From NCBI GenBank assembly GCA_023389255.1, contig JAEWER010000037.1, positions 62,001 to 126,000 on the forward strand: a stretch of 64,000 nt of DNA. Reading direction: 5' to 3'. A model generated the notes under the pieces. It saw nothing but the letters and a program-made list of their open reading frames with translations, was not told the DNA's origin and did not search any database. The stretch's first letter is position 1, and every line of letters starts with the position of its first letter. The position numbers and the translations under genes are program-made. Origin of the DNA: Bacillota bacterium. GTDB lineage: Bacteria; Bacillota; Clostridia; Saccharofermentanales; DTU023. This document shows positions 1 to 6,679 of the stretch, in pieces.

Positions 1-197
1 AACTCATCTATTGGCATCAGCTCCACAATGGCTTTGAGTAAATCTGTAACTTCAACTCCGGGCAATCTGATTACGCGCTCATTATTGCTAGCTGAGGGGT
101 AATTTGCATCTACTAAAATAATGCGATCTGCATGACCCATTTCCATCAAGCATTTCATCAAGTCAGGGGTAATGATGGGTGAAATTCCGTACAACAT
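1..197 (-). CDS. RbsD/FucU-family sugar mutarotase, 3' end outside window (partial)
   Basis: Only the first 65 codons lie in the window. The N-terminus reads MLYGISPIITPDLMK, followed by a segment with GHADRIILVDANYP. This is the signature of RbsD/FucU mutarotases, which interconvert anomers of ribose or fucose, with the histidine of the GH(A/G)D motif in the active site. It resembles FucU more than RbsD in the opening residues. The start ATG at 197 follows an AAAGGAG ribosome site. It is the last visible gene of the sugar operon, about 100 bp behind the binding-protein gene, as rbsD-type genes often are. Which sugar it acts on cannot be told. Confidence 0.85.
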   Translation of the reverse strand, partial: MLYGISPIITPDLMKCLMEMGHADRIILVDANYPSASNNERVIRLPGVEVTDLLKAIVELMPIDE

Positions 198-258
198 AAT
201 TGCTCCTTTAGATAGTAGTGCCAACCATGCCGTTTAGCGACTGGTGGGCATATGGGAA

Positions 259-288
259 TTAGAGAGCACTCCAAAGAGCGCTCTCTAA
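259..288 (-). other. Intercistronic hairpin between binding-protein and mutarotase genes
   Basis: TTAGAGAGC (259-267) pairs perfectly with GCTCTCTAA (280-288) around a 12-base loop. On the transcribed minus strand no run of T follows, so a true terminator is unlikely. In sugar ABC operons such hairpins often stabilise the upstream binding-protein mRNA and lower expression of distal genes; that role is inferred here. Confidence 0.5.
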
Positions 289-295
289 AAGTTAA

Positions 296-1267
296 TTATT
301 TTTTGATCATGACGATGTCGATAGGAACTTTATCCTCAACAGTCTCGCCTTTCATGAACTTATCGGCACAAACCACAGCTTGTTTGCCCATTTCTACAGT
401 TTGTTGTTCGACAGTGTATAACATTTCACCTTTATCAACTGCTTCTTTAGCATCGTCGGTTGCATCAAAGCCACCAACTACGATATCTTGACCAGGTTTC
501 TTACCTGCGCCAGAAATTGCCTGAATTGCACCTAAAGCCATCTCGTCATTAGCAGCAATAATACCTTTGATACCAGGATGTGCTTGTAAAATATCTTCGG
601 TAACTGTCAAACCCTCTGTTCTGTCATAGTTAGCAGTTTGGTCAGCAACCACGCTTACTTTGTCTTTTAAGACATTCATGAAACCTTGGTAGCGATCGAT
701 AGCGGATGATGCACCTAAAATACCTTGTAGCACTGCGATATCAGCGCCCTCACCAACTTTAGCTAAGAATTCTTTAGCTGCAGCTTCACCAGCTTTGACG
801 TTATCGGTACCGATGTAGGTGTCGACAGTAACATCTTCTACATAGCGGTCAACAGCGATAACTTTGATGCCTTTGGCTTGAGCATCTTTAACTGCAGGAG
901 CAATAGCAGCTGAATCTTCGGGGTTGATGATCAGAACTTTGATACCTTTGGAAATTAAATCTTCTACGTCTGAAGTCTGTTTAGCTGAGTCATTATCAGC
1001 ACTGACTACAGTCAGATCTAAACCCATTTCCTTAGCAGTAGCTTTGGCGCTATCAGCCATGGAAACGAAGAAAGGATTGTTCAGCGTTGAGATCGAAAAA
1101 CCGATGGCACCAGTAGCACCCTCTGTCTTAGCACCAACAGAAGCTTGAGTGCCTGTACCAGCTGCTTTGGTTGCATCAGTTTTTTGGTCATCAGTTTTAA
1201 CGCAACCAACCAAGCAACCTACTACTAGCAAGCTAGCAACGATTAAAGATAATAATTTGCGTTTCAT
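296..1267 (-). CDS. Sugar ABC transporter substrate-binding lipoprotein (RbsB type)
   Basis: A 323-residue protein. The N-terminus is a lipoprotein signal (hydrophobic residues 5-17, lipobox cysteine at 18 or 22), then a Thr/Ala-rich linker to about residue 50 and a periplasmic-binding-protein type 1 fold (IGFSISTLNNPFF, VDRYVEDVTVDTYIGTDN, GIIAANDEMALGA, VVGGFDATDDA). This pattern is typical of RbsB-like receptors for pentoses and related sugars. It would sit on the outer membrane face and hand sugar to the RbsC/RbsA pair. AAGGAGG precedes the ATG. The exact ligand cannot be read from the sequence; with a FucU-like mutarotase and xylulokinase-like kinase it may be a pentose or deoxyhexose. 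Confidence 0.92.
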   Translation of the reverse strand: MKRKLLSLIVASLLVVGCLVGCVKTDDQKTDATKAAGTGTQASVGAKTEGATGAIGFSISTLNNPFFVSMADSAKATAKEMGLDLTVVSADNDSAKQTSDVEDLISKGIKVLIINPEDSAAIAPAVKDAQAKGIKVIAVDRYVEDVTVDTYIGTDNVKAGEAAAKEFLAKVGEGADIAVLQGILGASSAIDRYQGFMNVLKDKVSVVADQTANYDRTEGLTVTEDILQAHPGIKGIIAANDEMALGAIQAISGAGKKPGQDIVVGGFDATDDAKEAVDKGEMLYTVEQQTVEMGKQAVVCADKFMKGETVEDKVPIDIVMIKK

Positions 1268-1305
1268 AATTCCTCCTTAAGAAACGAACAATATTGATAT
1301 CGCAA

Positions 1306-2262
1306 CTAACGGTTGCGATCTGATAACACGGAAATCAGGATAACTACACCCTTAACCACATCTTGGTAATAGGACGAAACACCCATAACGTTTAGACCAT
1401 TGCTGAGTACCGCAATAATCAAAATACCGATTAAAGTACCCGAAATTTTGCCTCTACCACCACTCATACTGGTGCCACCCAAAGCTGTGGCTGCGATAGC
1501 ATCTAGCTCAAAACCTTGACCCATGGTGGGCTGCGCTGAGCCACCTAAACGGGATAAGAGAATCAAACCAGCAATAGCAGACATCAAGCCTGAAAGGCTG
1601 TAGACAATCATTTTGGTGCGATCGATATTCACACCAGCTAAGCTGGCTGCTTTCGCATTGCTACCCACTGCATAAACATAACGTCCAAAACTTGTTTTAT
1701 GGAGCAGGAAGAAGAACACAGCAAAAGCGACACCTAAAATCCACACAGGTACGGGGATGCCAAGAATGTAACCTTTACCGATAATAGTCAAAAAATACAG
1801 TTGATCTGGAGTACCAAGGCGTGAGATGGGTTTACCGCCACAATAAATCATGTCAATACCACGATAGATAGTCATGGTGACCAAGGTAGCGATAAATGGT
1901 TGTAAACGACCTTTGGTGATTAAGAAGCCACTGATGAAACCGAGCCCAACACCTATTAATAAAACCAGAAACACTGCTGGTACAGTGGGCACACCCGACT
2001 TGATAATACCAGCCCCCAGCATGGCGGTCAGACCCAAAACGGAACCTACTGATAGATCGATACCTGAAGTCAAAATAACTGCAGTCATACCGAATGCGAT
2101 TAAGCCATTGATGGATGCTTGGCGAATCAGCGAAATGATGTTGTCTACGGTAGCGAATTCGGACTTAGCTACACTCATGAAGATCACCAAAAGAATTAAG
2201 GCGATCAAAGAACCATAATTACCTAATGCTATTTTTCGTTTTAAAAAGACTTTGTCGTTCAT
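1306..2262 (-). CDS. Sugar ABC transporter permease (RbsC type)
   Basis: A 318-residue polytopic membrane protein of the BPD_transp_2 family, close to the usual RbsC length. Characteristic stretches are AFGMTAVILTSGIDLSVGS near residue 60, KAASLAGVNIDRTK around residue 205 (the coupling region contacting the ATPase) and IAATALGGTSMSGGRG near residue 260. It forms the membrane channel of the importer. Its ATG overlaps the last codons of the ATPase gene by 4 bases, so the two are translationally coupled, and the binding-protein gene follows after 38 bases. Confidence 0.94.
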   Translation of the reverse strand: MNDKVFLKRKIALGNYGSLIALILLVIFMSVAKSEFATVDNIISLIRQASINGLIAFGMTAVILTSGIDLSVGSVLGLTAMLGAGIIKSGVPTVPAVFLVLLIGVGLGFISGFLITKGRLQPFIATLVTMTIYRGIDMIYCGGKPISRLGTPDQLYFLTIIGKGYILGIPVPVWILGVAFAVFFFLLHKTSFGRYVYAVGSNAKAASLAGVNIDRTKMIVYSLSGLMSAIAGLILLSRLGGSAQPTMGQGFELDAIAATALGGTSMSGGRGKISGTLIGILIIAVLSNGLNVMGVSSYYQDVVKGVVILISVLSDRNR

Positions 2263-3749
2263 GCAACCTCTCCTCCAGCCGCTAGTGTCATAATTTTTTC
2301 TTGATCGGCTTCAGCTCGCTGTAAAAAGCCACTCACTTTGCCCTCACGTACCACCATAATGCGATCGCTCATGCCTAAAACCTCCGGCATATCTGACGAT
2401 ACAAAGATGACGCCAGCTCCTTGCTCAGCCAACACATTAATTAGCTGATAAATTTCTTTCTTGGCACCAACATCAACGCCTCTGGTAGGTTCATCTAAAA
2501 TAAGAACTTTAGGATGGTTGGCAATCCACTTAGCAAATACTACTTTTTGTTGGTTACCGCCACTGAGTTCCACACATAACTGATGACGATTACTGCATCT
2601 AATGCGTAGATCTTGCACATAACTTTCACTCAAATTAATCTCTTTGTGGCGGTTGATAATAAAACCGTGATCTACAATTTGCTCAATGTTATTCAGTGAG
2701 ATGTTGCGCTGAATAGAATCTTCGAGCAACAAACCTTCTACCTTGCGGTCTTCAGTTATGAAGCCTATTCCCTGGTTTTTCGCTTGTTTGGGATTCTTAA
2801 TTTGTATCGCTTTACCATCAATTTTGACTGTGCCCGTAACTCCGTGCATATCGCCAAAGATAGCGTGCATAATCTCTGTTCTGCCCGCACCCATCAAGCC
2901 GTAAACACCTAAAACTTCACCCGCCCTAACATCAAAATTGATGTCTTGAAAATAGCTAGGATGAGTTAGTTGCTCTACTACAAATTTTATTTCTCCGATC
3001 TGGTGCTTGCGCTCAGGATATTGCTCGCCAATCTCTCTGCCGATCATCATCCGAACTAGCTCTTGCATATCAGTTTCAGCAATCGGTCTTGTACCAATGT
3101 ATTCGCCATCACGCAAGACAGTAACTCGATCACAGAGCAAAAAGATCTCTTCCATACGGTGAGATATGTAGACGATAGAAACTCCTTGTTGCTTCAGCTG
3201 TCTAATAACGCTAAATAAAATTTCTGTTTCACTAGCTGAGAGAGCTGCTGTAGGCTCATCCATGATGATAACCTTAGCTTCAGCCATCAACGCCTTGGCA
3301 ATTTCCACCATCTGTTGTTGACCTACAGATAGTTGGCTCATAACTTGACTTGGTTTAATTGAAGAACCTAAGCGTTTTAAGATGGCTTCGCATTCCTTGT
3401 TCATCTGTGCTTTATTCAGATAGCCGAGAGCGTTCTTAATCTCCTTACCCAAGAACATGTTTTCTTGCACTGTTAGATCTGGAATAGCATTGTTTTCTTG
3501 ATAGATAAAGACAATACCAGCCTTTTCTGCTTCTCGCGGATGCTTAAATTCAACTTCTTGACCATCTACTTTAACCACACCAGCATCTCTCTTATAGACA
3601 CCAGTCAAGATCTTCATCAAAGTTGACTTGCCCGCACCATTTTCTCCCATCAAAGCATGCACTTCGCCATCTCTTATTTCTAGACAGGCATTTTGCAAAA
3701 CTTTGACCGTAGAAAAGGCTTTGTCTATTCCTTTCATTTCAATTTGCAT
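2259..3749 (-). CDS. Sugar ABC transporter ATPase with two nucleotide-binding domains (RbsA type)
   Basis: A 496-residue ATPase with two tandem ABC domains. Domain 1 has Walker A GENGAGKSTLMK (about residues 35-46), the signature LSVGQQQMVEIAKAL and Walker B VIIMDEPTAAL. Domain 2 has the degenerate Walker A GLMGAGRTE, signature LSGGNQQKVVFAKW and Walker B VLILDEPTRGVD. A degenerate second Walker A is normal in RbsA/MglA/XylG ATPases. It energises sugar uptake together with the adjacent permease. AGAGGT lies before the ATG, 9 bases behind the kinase gene. Confidence 0.95.
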   Translation of the reverse strand: MQIEMKGIDKAFSTVKVLQNACLEIRDGEVHALMGENGAGKSTLMKILTGVYKRDAGVVKVDGQEVEFKHPREAEKAGIVFIYQENNAIPDLTVQENMFLGKEIKNALGYLNKAQMNKECEAILKRLGSSIKPSQVMSQLSVGQQQMVEIAKALMAEAKVIIMDEPTAALSASETEILFSVIRQLKQQGVSIVYISHRMEEIFLLCDRVTVLRDGEYIGTRPIAETDMQELVRMMIGREIGEQYPERKHQIGEIKFVVEQLTHPSYFQDINFDVRAGEVLGVYGLMGAGRTEIMHAIFGDMHGVTGTVKIDGKAIQIKNPKQAKNQGIGFITEDRKVEGLLLEDSIQRNISLNNIEQIVDHGFIINRHKEINLSESYVQDLRIRCSNRHQLCVELSGGNQQKVVFAKWIANHPKVLILDEPTRGVDVGAKKEIYQLINVLAEQGAGVIFVSSDMPEVLGMSDRIMVVREGKVSGFLQRAEADQEKIMTLAAGGEVA

Positions 3750-3758
3750 AGTTACCTC

Positions 3759-5264
3759 TTAGTAGCGAACTTGCCAATAGTCGTGCAATGCTTGGCGCAC
3801 CACTTGGTAAGCTCGATATTTTTGTTCATATAATTGCTTCTTGTCAGGGTTTGGTAAAAACTCTAAGCCTGGCTTACTCATCGCCTTAGATGCTGCTTGT
3901 AAATTAGGATAGAAACCTACACCAACACTGGCTGCTATCACTGCTCCCAATGCTCCTAATTCACTTCCAGCCATCGTTTTTACCGGTAACTGACAGATAT
4001 CCGCAAACAATTGTGTCCACTTAGCTGATTTAGTCATCCCCCCTGCTAACAAACATCTAGTAAACCCATCTTTAGTTGTTTGAGCTAATTGTTCAATGTG
4101 TTGTTTGTGGGAAAAGCATACTCCTTCAAAAACAGCACGAACTAGTTCTGCCACTTTTGTATCTTGGCTCAAGCCAATGAAAGATGCCTTAGCTAAATCG
4201 CTATCGTTAGAGCCGTACAAGTAGGGGAAAAACAAAAGATTATTTTCTTCTCTCGCCTGTTCAAACAATTCATTGACTCGCTCATAAACTGCGCCAGAAC
4301 TGACATTTTCAGAACTAGGAGCAATTATTTCTCGCACGAGCCACTCTAAATTACCTGCCGAAGTTGCACTACATGCCTCCAGCAGATATCTTTCTCCATC
4401 AGCAAAAACCGAGTTCATCAAGGGCTCTTTCTGATTGAGATATGGTTCATCTGTAATATATTCATTGATTGACCAAGTGCCCGTAATGGCTACTAGATCA
4501 CTAGAACTTTGTGGCGCTACAGCCAGAGCACAAGCATCGATATCAAACATACCTGCTACAACTTGAGTCGTTGGATGCAAGCCAGTTAAGGCGCAAGCTT
4601 CTGGTGTGAGCGAACCACAATTAGTAGTGGAGGTAATCACTTCAGGAATAAATTTAGCAACTTCTGCTAAGCCAAATTGACTCAGTAAATCTGCATCTAC
4701 AGACTTAGTTGCTACATTAAATAAACCCGAACCCGATAAATCAGTGATTTCGCTCTGCGCTTTACCCGTTAAGCGGAAACGCAAGTAATCCTTGCAACTA
4801 AACACATATTTGATTTTTCTGTAGACAGATGGTTCATTTCGTTTAAGCCAAGCAAGCAATGCCAATTGCTGACAAGGTAAGATGCGTTGCGCTAAACTTG
4901 CATAATTTCTTTGTACAACTCCTTGAGCATACCAATCCTTGACAATATCGGTAGCTCGTAAATCCATCGAAGCAATACCCGGATAGATAACACCCTGCTC
5001 ACCCCACAGATACAAGCCTTTTCCATGACCAGAAAAAGATAGAGCTACAATTTCTTCTGGCTTAACCTCAGCTTTAGCTACCACCTGCTTCAGGCAATGA
5101 CAATTAAGTCTAAATAACTCTTCTAAATCACGCTCTGCACGCGTTTCTGTGGGATAACTTACTGCTGAATCCTCGCTGTGGGAGACAATCTCTTGACCCT
5201 GCTCATCGAACAGAACTGCCTTGATTGCTGTACCACCATTATCTAAGCCAATAAAGTAGTGCAC
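3759..5264 (-). CDS. FGGY-family carbohydrate kinase (L-xylulokinase-like)
   Basis: A 501-residue kinase, the usual FGGY length. Visible motifs are the phosphate loop GLDNGGTAIKAVLFD at the N-terminus, SGHGKGLYLW near residue 90, the catalytic-aspartate segment AGMFDIDACA, TGTWSINEY and the adenine-binding LLAGGMTKSAKWTQLF. The N-terminal third resembles LyxK-type L-xylulose kinases more than XylB or GlpK. It would phosphorylate the imported sugar in the cytoplasm. The start is GTG at 5264, preceded by AGGAGG at good spacing. It is the first gene of the operon, downstream of a region rich in operator-like palindromes. Substrate assignment is tentative. Confidence 0.9.
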   Translation of the reverse strand: MHYFIGLDNGGTAIKAVLFDEQGQEIVSHSEDSAVSYPTETRAERDLEELFRLNCHCLKQVVAKAEVKPEEIVALSFSGHGKGLYLWGEQGVIYPGIASMDLRATDIVKDWYAQGVVQRNYASLAQRILPCQQLALLAWLKRNEPSVYRKIKYVFSCKDYLRFRLTGKAQSEITDLSGSGLFNVATKSVDADLLSQFGLAEVAKFIPEVITSTTNCGSLTPEACALTGLHPTTQVVAGMFDIDACALAVAPQSSSDLVAITGTWSINEYITDEPYLNQKEPLMNSVFADGERYLLEACSATSAGNLEWLVREIIAPSSENVSSGAVYERVNELFEQAREENNLLFFPYLYGSNDSDLAKASFIGLSQDTKVAELVRAVFEGVCFSHKQHIEQLAQTTKDGFTRCLLAGGMTKSAKWTQLFADICQLPVKTMAGSELGALGAVIAASVGVGFYPNLQAASKAMSKPGLEFLPNPDKKQLYEQKYRAYQVVRQALHDYWQVRY

Positions 5265-5298
5265 TTTCTCCCTCCTTACATTTTGAGTTTAAGCAAAA

Positions 5299-5314
5299 TA
5301 GAAAACGTTCGCTA
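5299..5314. promoter_or_regulatory. LacI-type operator candidate before the sugar operon
   Basis: TAGAAAACGTTCGCTA is a 16-bp imperfect palindrome centred on AACGTT (12 of 16 positions symmetric). The half-site TAGCGAACG recurs exactly at 5424-5442 (twice) and at 6608-6623, so it is probably recognised by the LacI-family regulator encoded next door. It lies about 35 bp before the kinase start codon. Confidence 0.6.
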
Positions 5315-5346
5315 TACTTCCAAAGCAAATTTGTAATCAGTAACCA

Positions 5347-5363
5347 ATTATAAAACGTTTTAC
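5347..5363 (-). promoter_or_regulatory. Probable -10 box overlapped by a cre-like palindrome
   Basis: On the minus strand a perfect TATAAT lies at 5352-5347. It is overlapped by the perfect 12-bp palindrome TAAAACGTTTTA (5351-5362), which resembles a catabolite-responsive element of CcpA-type regulators (pseudo-palindrome centred on CG). No convincing -35 box was found at standard spacing. A second small inverted repeat, GTGCA-ttt-TGCAC, is at 5366-5378. Confidence 0.45.
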
Positions 5364-5423
5364 TTGTGCATTTTGCACGAGATACAGCTTGTTAAATCGC
5401 ATCACTAATAGAAATTAGCTCTC

Positions 5424-5442
5424 CGTTCGCTATCGTTCGCTA
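5424..5442. repeat. Tandem 10-bp operator half-sites
   Basis: CGTTCGCTA occurs twice in tandem, at 5424-5432 and 5434-5442, with a period of 10 bp. It is the exact half-site of the palindromes at 5299 and 6608. The repeats lie between the regulator's stop codon and the kinase operon, so they may help a LacI-type dimer or tetramer bind the control region. Confidence 0.5.
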
Positions 5443-5476
5443 AAGGAATCTTATAAGCAGTATTCTTTTTGAGAAT

Positions 5477-6508
5477 TTACCACCCCGTGATGTCCCATTC
5501 TGTAGCACTGGTATTAGAGCTAGAACGTCTAACTAGTAATTTACACGGCAATTCTATCGAATCACGTTGAAAATCTCGTTGAGCAATAGCTAAAACTGCC
5601 TCTCTGCCCATCTGGTAGGCAGGAACACTCATCGTTGTCAGCGAAGGCTCAATCATCGTGGTGATACTTAGGTTGTCAAAACCCACGACTGCAATATCAT
5701 CGGGAATGCTATAGCCAGCTGCTTTAATCGCTTTCATGGCTCCGATAGCAGTTTGATCATTAGCACCAAAAATCGCTGTCATCTTTAAATTATTGGAGAT
5801 CAGCTCTTTAGTGCGTATATAACCAGTGATGGGAGAATAATCACCTACCACAATTAAATCATCATTGGGCTCAATGCCAAACTCACTCAAAGCCTGTCTA
5901 TAACCCTCTATACGCTCTATCGTTTGCGGACTCGATAAATTACCAGTTATATGCGCAATCTGACGATGTCCAGCTTCTAAAAGGTGGCGAGTAATTGTAT
6001 ATGCGCTTTTGACGTTATCTACGTAAATGCTTTTGAAGTTGTACTGACTCAAATTTCGTTCGACATACACTACGGGTACACCCGTACGCTTAAAAATGCG
6101 TTCCATTTGGCCAAAATATTCTTCAGCTAAGTCGATAGGGCATACTGAATCGATAATTAAACCTACAATATTTTCCCGCAAGATAGATTCGACCATCGTC
6201 TTCTCTTCTTTGAAGTCGTAGCCACTGATTTTGATGATGATGTCAAACCCTCTGCTTCGGGCAACATCGGTAACTCCTGCCAATAAATGCGTGAAAAATA
6301 AGCTTGAAACGAAAGGAATGATAATAGCAATCGTCTTAGAACTGCGTCTTGCTCTAACATTCGTTGGCAATTTATAATCCAAATCATCCATCGCTTGGAA
6401 GATTCGTTGACGGAGCTCCTCGCTCACTTTTTTCTTATTGTTGAGCACCACAGAAACGGTGGATACTGAAACGCCTGCCTTATCGGCAACATCACGCATA
6501 CTTGCCAT
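5477..6508 (-). CDS. LacI-family transcriptional regulator
   Basis: A 343-residue repressor. The N-terminal helix-turn-helix reads MRDVADKAGVSVSTVS with hinge-side VVLNNKKKVSEE, then a periplasmic-binding-protein-like sensor domain (IAIIIPFVSSLFFTHLLAG, VPVVYVERNL, AIFGANDQTAIGAMKA, VVGFDNLSITTMIEPSLTT). It probably senses the sugar imported by the adjacent operon and represses it. It is on the same strand as the kinase, 212 bp upstream, and the region before it carries the same palindrome, suggesting autoregulation. Confidence 0.93.
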   Translation of the reverse strand: MASMRDVADKAGVSVSTVSVVLNNKKKVSEELRQRIFQAMDDLDYKLPTNVRARRSSKTIAIIIPFVSSLFFTHLLAGVTDVARSRGFDIIIKISGYDFKEEKTMVESILRENIVGLIIDSVCPIDLAEEYFGQMERIFKRTGVPVVYVERNLSQYNFKSIYVDNVKSAYTITRHLLEAGHRQIAHITGNLSSPQTIERIEGYRQALSEFGIEPNDDLIVVGDYSPITGYIRTKELISNNLKMTAIFGANDQTAIGAMKAIKAAGYSIPDDIAVVGFDNLSITTMIEPSLTTMSVPAYQMGREAVLAIAQRDFQRDSIELPCKLLVRRSSSNTSATEWDITGW

Positions 6509-6607
6509 AACTACCTCCGCTTGTAGCTATAGATTAGCATAAGCGAACAAATAGCAAACAACTAAAACAATACCTTGCGGTACTTTTACTCATCCGTTAA
6601 TACAAAT

Positions 6608-6623
6608 TAGCGAACGTTTGCCA
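6608..6623. promoter_or_regulatory. LacI-type operator candidate upstream of the regulator gene
   Basis: TAGCGAACGTTTGCCA is a 16-bp palindrome centred on AACGTT with 12 of 16 positions symmetric. It shares the half-site with the operators before the sugar operon. It lies 100 bp before the regulator start, where autoregulatory LacI-family sites are often found. Confidence 0.55.
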
Positions 6624-6633
6624 TAAAAGGCAA

Positions 6634-6660
6634 TAAAAAAAGCCAGCCACAGCTGGCTTT
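6634..6660 (-). terminator. Rho-independent terminator after the surface-protein gene
   Basis: AGCCAGC (6641-6647) pairs with GCTGGCT (6652-6658). Read on the minus strand, the stem is followed by a run of seven T. It lies 20 bases beyond the stop codon of the LAKTG surface protein. Confidence 0.85.
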
Positions 6661-6679
6661 ACATTACCTTGTTGCGTCT

